Below, piece by piece: positions 29,824 through 36,986 of a stretch of 54,442 bases of DNA. Positions within the stretch are counted from its first letter, which is position 1, and each line of letters begins with the position of its first letter. Position numbers and translations under genes: made by a program. A model generated the notes under the pieces. It saw only the letters and a list, made by a program, of their open reading frames with translations. It was not told where the DNA came from and searched no databases. The stretch comes from JAUPVL01 sp964481235 (lineage in GTDB: Bacteria > Patescibacteriota > Saccharimonadia > CAILAD01 > BJGX01): NCBI GenBank assembly GCA_964481235.1, contig CAYZYH010000007.1, positions 1 to 54,442 on the forward strand, written 5' to 3'.

Positions 29824-30965
29824 AAAATAGAGTTTACTTAGATTACGCGGCTTCTACACCTCTAGACAAGAATGTAGCCAAAGCCATGCACGAGGTAGAG
29901 AATGTATTTGCTAATTCGTCAGCGCAGTATATGAGCGGTAGAGAAACAAATAACTACTTATCTTTAGCTCGAAAACAAATTGCAATGTTTTTTGGGGCCA
30001 ATGCCGAAGAAATTATTTTTACCAGCGGTGCAACAGAATCTAATAACCTAGCGATACTAGGTGCAGTTAAAGCAGAAAAAAAGTGTCATATCATTTCAAT
30101 AGCCACAGAGCACTCATCGGTTCGTGAACCACTAAGCTACTTAGCTTCGCAGGGTTACGAGGTTGATTGGTGTAATGTCGACAAACACGGCAGGGTTGAT
30201 AGGAACGATTTAGAGCGAAAACTTTGTTACAACACTAAATTAGTAACAATTAGTTATGCAAATAGTGAGATAGGAACAACGCAACAGTTATCTAAGATTT
30301 CTGCAATTATTAAAAACCATGAGCGTGCAAATGGTACAAAAGTAATTTTTCATACCGATGCTAGTGCCGCCGTTCAAACTCTCAACTGTGACGTAAGCAG
30401 ACTTGGCGTTGACCTTTTGACAATAGGAGGGGCAAAAATATATGGGCCAAAAGGTATTGGAGCACTCTATATCAAAAGAGGCACCAAAATTGAGCCGATA
30501 ATCTACGGGGGAAAACAAGAGAATGGCCTACGATCCGGTAGTGAAAGTATTAGCCTAGTAGTTGGTTTGGCTCAAGCGCTAAGCAATGTAAGTAAAGAGC
30601 ATAAAAAATTCGCAAGTCATTATAGAGAGCTATATACAAACCTTATTCACAACATCAACAAAAAAAACAAAATTATAGAGAATGGACACCCAAAGGAAAG
30701 GATATTTTCTGTAGCAAGTATCTGTATTGACGGAGCTAACGGTGCCGATCTAGTTGCTTACTTAGATGCGTCGGGCTTTGAAGTATCTACTGGAGCAGCG
30801 TGTGAAGCTACAAACAATATGCCTAGTCATGCCTTGCTGGCTATTGGTAGATCGAAAGCGCAAGCACAAGGAAGTCTACGAATTTCTTTTGGTAAATCTA
30901 CCAAACACAAAGACATAGATGAATTTTGCAAAAGTCTCAAAAAAACTCTAAATACGTTAGTATAG
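29820..30965 (+). CDS. Cysteine desulfurase (NifS/IscS family)
   Basis: A 381-aa PLP enzyme that takes sulfur from cysteine. N-terminus VYLDYAASTPL, cofactor region FTSGATESNNLAILG, HTDASAAVQT, the PLP Lys in GGAKIYGPKGIGALY and the persulfide Cys in STGAACEATNN are all present. The usual SxHK before GPKG is here GGAK, but Lys is kept. It is the likely sulfur donor for MnmA, encoded 0.6 kb downstream in the same gene run. No IscU or other Fe-S scaffold gene is visible. Start ATGA overlaps tatD. Confidence 0.94.
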   Translation: MKNRVYLDYAASTPLDKNVAKAMHEVENVFANSSAQYMSGRETNNYLSLARKQIAMFFGANAEEIIFTSGATESNNLAILGAVKAEKKCHIISIATEHSSVREPLSYLASQGYEVDWCNVDKHGRVDRNDLERKLCYNTKLVTISYANSEIGTTQQLSKISAIIKNHERANGTKVIFHTDASAAVQTLNCDVSRLGVDLLTIGGAKIYGPKGIGALYIKRGTKIEPIIYGGKQENGLRSGSESISLVVGLAQALSNVSKEHKKFASHYRELYTNLIHNINKKNKIIENGHPKERIFSVASICIDGANGADLVAYLDASGFEVSTGAACEATNNMPSHALLAIGRSKAQAQGSLRISFGKSTKHKDIDEFCKSLKKTLNTLV

Positions 30966-30982
30966 ATAGTGTAGAACTATAT

Positions 30983-31576
30983 ATGAAAAAGTTTTTTATA
31001 ACCATCTTAGTTATACTAGCGCTAATAACCGCAATATTTACGACGGTATTTTTTGGGCTAGGATTTTTCTTAAGCCCCCAAACAGCTAACCTCAATAAGG
31101 CCGATGCAATTGTGGTGGTTAGTGGTGGTCAGACTACAACTCGCGCCCAAAAAGGTATTGAGCTATACAAACAAGGTTTGGCAAGTGAAATAATATTTTC
31201 TGGAGCCGCACTCGACGATGGCCCAAGCAATGCATCGGCAATGCGCGAACAAGCCATAAGTAATGGCGTACCAGAGAGCGCAATTCTTATTGATGTAGAC
31301 TCACAAAATACTTATCAGAATGCCACCAATACTAAGAGACTACTAATAGATACCGATGCTCACAAAATAATTTTGGTTACCAGCCCATATCACCAACGTC
31401 GTACTCACGACACATTTTCTGCAGTACTAGGTAAGGATTATCAAATACAAAACGTTAGTTCATACGACGATAGGTGGAGTAAATCGCAATGGTGGCAGAC
31501 AGATTTTGGCAAAAACATCTCTCTTAGTGAACTTCAAAAACTACTCTATATCTACACTACGGGTAACTACCAATGA
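30983..31576 (+). CDS. DUF218 (YdcF/ElyC/SanA-like) membrane protein
   Basis: A 197-aa protein with one N-terminal membrane helix (about residues 3-31) and a DUF218 domain: ADAIVVVSGGQTTTRAQKGIELYK, EQAISNGVPESAILID, NTYQNATNTKRLL and ILVTSPYHQRRTHDTF. Relatives act in envelope integrity and lipid-carrier metabolism. The ATG at 30983 is chosen because it directly precedes the membrane helix. It overlaps mnmA by 4 bp. Confidence 0.88.
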   Translation: MKKFFITILVILALITAIFTTVFFGLGFFLSPQTANLNKADAIVVVSGGQTTTRAQKGIELYKQGLASEIIFSGAALDDGPSNASAMREQAISNGVPESAILIDVDSQNTYQNATNTKRLLIDTDAHKIILVTSPYHQRRTHDTFSAVLGKDYQIQNVSSYDDRWSKSQWWQTDFGKNISLSELQKLLYIYTTGNYQ

Positions 31577-32604
31577 AAAAAGTATTTGTCGGTCTATCTG
31601 GCGGGGTAGATAGCGCTGTGGCGGCAGCACTATTAAAAGACCAGGGCTACAATGTGGCTGGGATATACATGAAGAATTGGAGTAAGGATATTGCTGGTCA
31701 CAAATGTCCTTGGGCCGAAGACTTGGCAAGTGCGCGTACTGTGGCTGCACACCTACAAATTCCTCTTTCGGTCTATGATTTTGAAAAAGAGTATTACCAA
31801 AAAGTTACAAGCTATATGCTAGACACATACAAAAAAGGTCTTACCCCTAATCCTGATATTATGTGTAACTCAGAAATAAAATTTAAGGTTTTTTTAGATA
31901 AATGTATTGCTGACGGTGCCGACTATATCGCAACTGGTCATTATGCTTGCATGGTAAATTGCCGACTCCAAACAGCTACAGATAAGTCTAAAGATCAAAC
32001 CTACTTTCTTTATAGAATAAACCCAAAGGTTGCTAATAAGATATTGTTTCCTCTTGGTAATCTAACTAAAACTAAAGTGCGTGAGCTAGCCAAAAAATAT
32101 AATCTACCCAACCATGCTCGACCAGATTCTCAGGGCATATGCTTTGTAGGTAATGTACCAATGAGTGATTTCTTAAGTGAGTTTATTAAACCCAAAACAG
32201 GAGATATTTTAGGTGAAAATAGCAATAAGCTTGGTGAGCACAGAGGTGCTTTTTCATACACTATTGGTCAACGTCATGGTCTTGGCATTGGTGGTGGTAA
32301 ACCATATTTTGTTTACAAAATAGATACTCAAAAAAACCTTGTTTATGTCACAAGCGATGAAGAATCGCCCCTACTCAATAAATCAGAATTTACTATAGAT
32401 GATTGCAATTGGTGGCAAGAGCCTAAATCGAATATGGAGGTAAGAGTGCGATATAGGAGTATACTTAAAAAATGTGTACTTACGCTTGAAACAAAAGGGG
32501 TTTGGAGTGTAGTTTTAGATCGGCCAGAAAGAGCCATTGCACCTGGCCAATCTGCAGTATTTTACGACGGCAATGTAGTTGTTGGTGGTGGAATAATAAA
32601 ATAA
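31573..32604 (+). CDS. mnmA: tRNA-specific 2-thiouridylase MnmA
   Basis: A 343-aa enzyme that thiolates U34 of tRNA-Lys, -Glu and -Gln. The PP-loop SGGVDSAVAA is at the N-terminus; catalytic Cys residues lie in NPDIMCNSEIKF and DSQGICFVGN; YTIGQRHGLGIGGGKP is the family signature before the C-terminal barrel. It belongs to the gene run with the cysteine desulfurase, which could supply the persulfide sulfur. ATGA overlap with the DUF218 gene. Confidence 0.96.
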   Translation: MKKVFVGLSGGVDSAVAAALLKDQGYNVAGIYMKNWSKDIAGHKCPWAEDLASARTVAAHLQIPLSVYDFEKEYYQKVTSYMLDTYKKGLTPNPDIMCNSEIKFKVFLDKCIADGADYIATGHYACMVNCRLQTATDKSKDQTYFLYRINPKVANKILFPLGNLTKTKVRELAKKYNLPNHARPDSQGICFVGNVPMSDFLSEFIKPKTGDILGENSNKLGEHRGAFSYTIGQRHGLGIGGGKPYFVYKIDTQKNLVYVTSDEESPLLNKSEFTIDDCNWWQEPKSNMEVRVRYRSILKKCVLTLETKGVWSVVLDRPERAIAPGQSAVFYDGNVVVGGGIIK

Positions 32605-32617
32605 AACACCCTCGTTT

Positions 32618-33556
32618 TCACAAAGGTGTAATCTCGTACCAATCAACATCTACTCTGAGTTGATCTCTAATATCTTGAAGTGACCATGCTCTCTCTATGA
32701 CTTTATTGTGTCTACTACATATTGGAATTAGCAATGACTCGTTTGGCACATTATCGTCTATGGAAGCTGGGTGTATGAGAGTTGCAATTCTATTGGCTAC
32801 TATAGTTTCTGATGGGTTATCTTTTGCGCAAACAAAACAGTATTTTAAGAACTCTATAGATAGAACTTCCTGTCGAGCTGCTCTAAAGCCATTACTTGCT
32901 TCGGCGATCTTACCGTACATACTACAGGTGAGCACCACTCTACTTATAAGCCCTAATGGGTTGTTGTATGCGGCAAGTAATTCATCGAAAGACCTTAGCC
33001 CATAGAAGCCACACCTACACTTATCCCCCGGGGGGGTATGGGTCTTTTTCTTCCGATGTTTGTAGCAAACAGCGTCCTCGCTCAAACCATACGTTCTACT
33101 ACTATAAACCATTGGTCTAAAGTTAAGTTTTTCGGTTTCTGTGTGATAAAAAAGCCTCGCAAATTTTTTTGCTGTAATACTTTCTGGTACTGGCGTATCT
33201 TGATCAAATTTTTCTTTCTTACCGGACCTTATTAGTAACTTACCATGTTTTAGGTGTTGTTTATAGTATTGGTAAGTTTCGTCGGGTAGACCCAAAAGTT
33301 TTTTTCTAAAAACTTTTACCGATATTAATACTGCCGGTATAAATACATAAGTTATAATCAGCAATACGACAAAAAAATTGTAGGTAAACTTCAGTAAGCC
33401 CCACGCTGTAGTCAATACTGCATCGGTGCCACTATCGCCGTTAGACTCAGCTAGGACGTACTCCATACCCAAGAAAGCAAAGACTATTAGAAATATAAGT
33501 AAAACTAAATACTTATTTTTGATAACTTTTGATTTATTAGTTTTACCCTCAGACAT
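32618..33556 (-). CDS. Membrane protein with CxCGFYG zinc-finger-like domain (paralogue A)
   Basis: A 312-aa protein of unknown function. Two membrane helices (about residues 16-35 and 53-80) precede a cytoplasmic domain. Likely metal residues are C164, H173, C180 and C182 (C-x8-H-x6-C-x-CGFYG), C240/C243 (CxxC), and C280/H283 (PICxxH). YGKIAEASNGFR (214-225) and a final SLQDIRDQLRVDVDW are shared with the protein at 33806-34597, so they are paralogues. A similar C-x-CG signature occurs in some actinobacterial hypothetical proteins (recollection, not checked). It overlaps the small acidic gene upstream by 8 bp. Confidence 0.75.
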   Translation of the reverse strand: MSEGKTNKSKVIKNKYLVLLIFLIVFAFLGMEYVLAESNGDSGTDAVLTTAWGLLKFTYNFFVVLLIITYVFIPAVLISVKVFRKKLLGLPDETYQYYKQHLKHGKLLIRSGKKEKFDQDTPVPESITAKKFARLFYHTETEKLNFRPMVYSSRTYGLSEDAVCYKHRKKKTHTPPGDKCRCGFYGLRSFDELLAAYNNPLGLISRVVLTCSMYGKIAEASNGFRAARQEVLSIEFLKYCFVCAKDNPSETIVANRIATLIHPASIDDNVPNESLLIPICSRHNKVIERAWSLQDIRDQLRVDVDWYEITPL

Positions 33557-33692
33557 CTACAGGTACCTTCTCAGGTTCCTTGGTAGGTGCTGGCTCGCGT
33601 GCTGGGTCGTCAGCTGGAATCTCAGCAGGACTATCAGGGACCTCGACAGGATCGATCTCGATAGTTCTACGTGGCTTGCCGATATCGGCCAT
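33549..33692 (-). CDS. Small acidic Pro/Glu-rich protein
   Basis: A 47-aa gene: starts MADIGKPRRTIEIDPVEV and continues as Pro/Glu/Asp repeats to VPVDV. A ribosome site AAAGGA lies 8 nt before the ATG. A strong promoter lies upstream, and the stop overlaps the ATG of paralogue A by 8 bp, which supports it being real. It is probably disordered. A role as partner or regulator of paralogue A is inferred from the overlap only. Confidence 0.65.
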   Translation of the reverse strand: MADIGKPRRTIEIDPVEVPDSPAEIPADDPAREPAPTKEPEKVPVDV

Positions 33693-33728
33693 TATGCATT
33701 CCTTTTGTTGAGGTACAAAAACAAATTA

Positions 33729-33757
33729 TTTATACCATATATACTAATCATTTGCAA
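33729..33757 (-). promoter_or_regulatory. Promoter of the acidic-peptide/paralogue A operon
   Basis: On the minus strand: TTGCAA (33752-33757), 17-bp spacer, TATAAA (33729-33734). The same -35/-10 design precedes paralogue B. Confidence 0.65.
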
Positions 33758-33771
33758 TGTTATATATGTTG

Positions 33772-33803
33772 TAAAATAAAATCCCCTAGAAATTCTAGAG
33801 GAT
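33772..33803 (-). terminator. Terminator of paralogue B
   Basis: A 10-bp stem (ATCCTCTAGA / TCTAGGGGAT on the minus strand, 3-nt loop) followed by TTTATTTT. Confidence 0.8.
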
Positions 33804-33805
33804 GT

Positions 33806-34597
33806 TTAGATCCATGCCACCTCAGTACCAAGACCATCGGCAACATCTTGAATTGTAATCATTCGTTTGGGACGGTGTTTTTTACATACAGGCAAGACAA
33901 TTCTATTCGGCTCAAACGGGCTTTTGTATACAGCGAAGCCAATAGCTTCTTTGCGTATATAAAATGGCCTATGTCGACAGAAGATCGTACAAAAGGCGCA
34001 CCGCCTTTTAATAGTGACTTTTAAAACTCGTTGTTTTTCTGAGCGATATCCAAAGATACTTTCAACTATTTTGCCGTAATGCTCTACTTCTAAGGTAAAG
34101 AGTTGAGCACTAGTATTTCTACCCGGTCGCCAATTACCCTTTATTTTTGAGAGCAAAGATTTTCTCTTAATGCCATAGAAACCACAAAGGCAGTTGCTAT
34201 CTGGCGAAGGGTGATTGTACCCAGAGCGACAACGCGCTACGTCGGTAGTAGAATAATTGATGCGATATTGATCTTTAGTACAGGTACTAGGTACATAGGT
34301 ATTTACTGATCTGCTGGTGTAGTCAAATCCTAACATGGCGTACTTGTAAGCTTTAACTGGTGTTTGATAGTCGCCCTTACTTCGCTTCATACCTAGCCTA
34401 CATACTACCCAGTAATATGGTAAAACTGCATACCATCTAATAGCATAGAGTGTATTTAGACTAAATATCCTAGTAATTTTACCTGTAGAAATATAGAGTC
34501 TATCTGCAGCTTTGTCGTTTGCCATCACTAGACCAACAACAATTGAGACCACTAGCCAAATAAACATGTTAAGTATTTGCAAAAACAACATAAACAC
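33806..34597 (-). CDS. Membrane protein with CxCGFYG zinc-finger-like domain (paralogue B)
   Basis: A 263-aa protein from a GTG start behind AAGGA. One N-terminal membrane helix (about 5-25) and a second hydrophobic stretch (about 50-67) lead into the domain shared with paralogue A: C123, H129, C136, C138 in HPSPDSNCLCGFYG; YGKIVESIFGYR (174-185); C200/C203; C238/H241 in PVCKKH; and TIQDVADGLGTEVAW at the end. All metal-type residues and their order are conserved, so the fold is shared although overall identity looks low. Function unknown; a membrane-tethered zinc domain is the best description. Confidence 0.75.
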   Translation of the reverse strand: MFMLFLQILNMFIWLVVSIVVGLVMANDKAADRLYISTGKITRIFSLNTLYAIRWYAVLPYYWVVCRLGMKRSKGDYQTPVKAYKYAMLGFDYTSRSVNTYVPSTCTKDQYRINYSTTDVARCRSGYNHPSPDSNCLCGFYGIKRKSLLSKIKGNWRPGRNTSAQLFTLEVEHYGKIVESIFGYRSEKQRVLKVTIKRRCAFCTIFCRHRPFYIRKEAIGFAVYKSPFEPNRIVLPVCKKHRPKRMITIQDVADGLGTEVAWI

Positions 34598-34654
34598 TAA
34601 GTTGTCCTTACTATCAATGTATTATTCCTTTTTTAGAAGGTGCAAATCACAGTA

Positions 34655-34683
34655 TTTATAACATAGTTGCACGTTGCATGCAA
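34655..34683 (-). promoter_or_regulatory. Promoter of paralogue B
   Basis: On the minus strand: TTGCAT (34678-34683), 17-bp spacer, TATAAA (34655-34660). The -35 lies in the palindrome TTGCATGCAA. The leader of about 50 nt contains AAAGGAAT, as in the paralogue A leader. Confidence 0.65.
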
Positions 34684-34702
34684 TATCGTTAATTGCTTAT
34701 GC

Positions 34703-34708
34703 TATAAT
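34703..34708 (+). promoter_or_regulatory. -10 box of the small gene at 34716
   Basis: TATAAT ends 7 nt before the ATG. It is divergent from the paralogue B promoter, about 20 bp away. Confidence 0.55.
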
Positions 34709-34715
34709 AGAAGCT

Positions 34716-34931
34716 ATGAATTCGCTCGAATTTCATAAAAATAAAAACACAGGTGTTTTTACAGCAACAAAAACAAAATCAACGGTTGATTTATACCATA
34801 TTCTACCGATAGTTAAACGTAACTCTAAAGACAACCTTGAAAAATACGACAAGCATGTTGCAAAAAGTGAGTTTGCTACTCAGAATTTTTATCGTCCCAG
34901 AAGACATTTCAAGCTTCAAACCACATCTTAA
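34716..34931 (+). CDS. Small basic hypothetical protein
   Basis: A 71-aa Lys/Asn/Thr-rich protein (begins MNSLEFHKNKNTG, ends FYRPRRHFKLQTTS) with no membrane helix and no recognised domain. The start is set by the TATAAT box just upstream. It is divergent from paralogue B and ends 12 bp before the first coiled-coil surface protein. Its basic character would allow nucleic-acid binding, but that is only composition. Confidence 0.55.
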   Translation: MNSLEFHKNKNTGVFTATKTKSTVDLYHILPIVKRNSKDNLEKYDKHVAKSEFATQNFYRPRRHFKLQTTS

Positions 34932-34943
34932 ATAGTCGTTAGT

Positions 34944-35645
34944 ATGAACCCCCAAGTATCACCCCCTCAAGATAGTTTTTCAGACCCCTATTTGCAAGCT
35001 CAAAGCCCTGCACCAAATAATTTAGCCAAAGTAGTAATTATTGTGGTCGCGGTATTAGTGCTAGTAGCACTTATTGGTGCCTCGGCATATTACTATTCAC
35101 AAACCACTAAATTCAAAAAACAAGTTGCTAGCCTACAGAGCGAAGTAGGCGACTTGCAAACCAAAAATAAGGAGCTTGAAGAGTCGCTAAATTCGACAAG
35201 TTCTAGCAGTAACACCACTACCACTCAGAGCTCACAGTTTTTTGAAATAAAAGAGTTTGGTGTAAGGTTTAAAAAGAGTGCCGAGATAGCTTTACCTATC
35301 TACGTAGTAAATACTAATAACGGCTCGGCTCCATTTTCTAGCCAAGGTCTTATGAATGCTGCGTTTGTAGATGCTGGCAAGAATGGCAGTTCTACTACCT
35401 GTAGTCCGTCAGAAAATTCAATAGGTGAAATAGTGAGAGGTAAGGCCGGTAAAGAAATTAATGATACCACAATAGATAAAGTGCAAGATGCGAAAAAAAT
35501 TGGTGAGTTTTTTTACATTTTGGTAAGCCCAGAGTCAGATTGTTCAGAAACTGAATCAGTAAAAGCAATAGAACAAAAACAAATCTCTGCATTTAAAGCA
35601 GCATTTAAGACCCTAGAAGCAATTCCTGCTTCTACAAAACAATAA
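34944..35645 (+). CDS. Membrane-anchored coiled-coil surface protein 1
   Basis: A 233-aa protein: Pro/Gln/Ser-rich cytoplasmic start, one membrane helix (about 28-50), a coiled coil (FKKQVASLQSEVGDLQTKNKELEESL), a Ser/Thr linker and an extracellular domain starting FFEIKEFGVRFKK. Two Cys residues (TTCSP and SDCSE) could form a disulphide. It is the first of three genes of the same design (34944, 35658, 36278) separated by only 12-20 bp, which looks like tandem duplication. Function unknown; surface structure or adhesion is plausible. Confidence 0.75.
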   Translation: MNPQVSPPQDSFSDPYLQAQSPAPNNLAKVVIIVVAVLVLVALIGASAYYYSQTTKFKKQVASLQSEVGDLQTKNKELEESLNSTSSSSNTTTTQSSQFFEIKEFGVRFKKSAEIALPIYVVNTNNGSAPFSSQGLMNAAFVDAGKNGSSTTCSPSENSIGEIVRGKAGKEINDTTIDKVQDAKKIGEFFYILVSPESDCSETESVKAIEQKQISAFKAAFKTLEAIPASTKQ

Positions 35646-35657
35646 GAAAGGAAAATT

Positions 35658-36257
35658 ATGGAAGAACAAATTAATACACCAACTCCTCAACCACAGGCTC
35701 CACAATCTGAGGTGATGGCTCCAGTAGAATCACAAAAGAGCGGAAAAATTTGGATGGTTATTGCTATTGTAGCAATTATTGCTTTGGTGGCAGTTAGTGC
35801 TTTTGGTTATTATAAATGGCAACAGTACAGAACCAAGGTAGGTAATCTAGGTGCCGAAATAAATGCTCTTAAAAATATGGTGAGTGAACACGAAGAAAAA
35901 TTGAGCGACAAGAATGTTGTTTTAAATATGGCCAAAGCTAGCTGTGAATCGCAAAAAGACCCTGCAACCAATAAGAATTACACTTTTGTAATTGGAACTG
36001 TAGGTACCTCTAAGCAAGATGTGGAGTTTTCTGACAACAAAGAGTCGGCACGGCTTATTGCCAGCTGTCAGCAAGGTTCTACTACTGTACCGGGTAGCTC
36101 TAAAACATACATATTCAAAAAATCAAACGGCAATTGGGCACTTGTAATCACTACAGCTTCACCAATATCTAAAGCTACTGGACAATCTTACGATTTACCT
36201 GCTGCTTGGTTTCAGGCTAGCGCTACCACTCCAGCTACAACAACACCAACTACATAA
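35658..36257 (+). CDS. Membrane-anchored coiled-coil surface protein 2
   Basis: A 199-aa protein with AAAGGAAAATT before the ATG. Pro/Gln-rich start, one membrane helix (about 31-53), coiled coil (VGNLGAEINALKNMVSEHEEKL), and a beta-rich ectodomain (YTFVIGTVGTSKQD ... KTYIFKKSNGNWALVITTA) ending in a Thr/Ala/Pro tail. The ectodomain differs from its neighbours, so the anchor and stalk were duplicated but the head diverged. Confidence 0.72.
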   Translation: MEEQINTPTPQPQAPQSEVMAPVESQKSGKIWMVIAIVAIIALVAVSAFGYYKWQQYRTKVGNLGAEINALKNMVSEHEEKLSDKNVVLNMAKASCESQKDPATNKNYTFVIGTVGTSKQDVEFSDNKESARLIASCQQGSTTVPGSSKTYIFKKSNGNWALVITTASPISKATGQSYDLPAAWFQASATTPATTTPTT

Positions 36258-36277
36258 AATAACTAAAGAGGTCATAA

Positions 36278-36949
36278 ATGGCACAAGAGACTATACATAA
36301 GAATAATCTAAATCCACTCCCTACAGAACAGACCGATAGTACTGGTAAAAGCCCCAAAGTTTGGATTATTATCACTATTTTGTTGGTATTATTACTAGTT
36401 GCGATATCTATTTATAGCTATATGACTATTAAGAACCTGAACAAAAAAGTTACCGATCAACAGGCCCAAATTACTGAACTACAGAATAAGAAAAAAACTC
36501 TTGAGGATGCCGCCGGCGCTGCAGCTACTGCCACTACAAACGCCGTAGCAAGTGCCCAACTGTATTCAATACCCGAGTTGGGTATCAAGATTAAACTCGA
36601 TGATAATCTTAAAGGGTTATTGTATTCTTATGATCAAGCAAACGGTGTTGCTGGTTTTACGACCAGAGATTTGGCATACAAAGTAAATACTACCGCCGGT
36701 CCCTACAAAACTGATAATCCTTATAGTGTTTATACTGGCACTTTAGGCTTAGTGAGCGTATTAAACACGCCCAACCAACCTGGTTGCGAAGCAAGCTGTC
36801 CACAGAACATTTCGCAGTTAAGTAACAATAAGTATATTTTATATAGCCATCCACAGTCTCTTGCAACAGATAATACAGTAATAAATCAACAGGTTGAAAA
36901 TACAATCAATTCTTTAAAAGCTGCATTAAAAAATGCACAACCAATCTAG
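36278..36949 (+). CDS. Membrane-anchored coiled-coil surface protein 3
   Basis: A 223-aa protein with AAAGAGG before the ATG. One membrane helix (about 29-50), a coiled coil (IKNLNKKVTDQQAQITELQNKKKTLED), an Ala-rich linker and an ectodomain beginning LYSIPELGIKIKLDDNL. That start aligns with FFEIKEFGVRFKKS of protein 1. Its C-terminal amphipathic helix (VENTINSLKAALKNAQ) also matches protein 1 (ISAFKAAFKTLEA). A CEASC pair is present. Confidence 0.74.
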   Translation: MAQETIHKNNLNPLPTEQTDSTGKSPKVWIIITILLVLLLVAISIYSYMTIKNLNKKVTDQQAQITELQNKKKTLEDAAGAAATATTNAVASAQLYSIPELGIKIKLDDNLKGLLYSYDQANGVAGFTTRDLAYKVNTTAGPYKTDNPYSVYTGTLGLVSVLNTPNQPGCEASCPQNISQLSNNKYILYSHPQSLATDNTVINQQVENTINSLKAALKNAQPI

Positions 36950-36973
36950 TTAGCTCTCTATCTGAAAACTTGC

Positions 36974-36979
36974 TATAAT
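36974..36979 (+). promoter_or_regulatory. -10 box of alaS
   Basis: TATAAT ends 7 nt before the alaS ATG; predicted leaderless. Confidence 0.6.
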
Positions 36980-36986
36980 TATCTGC

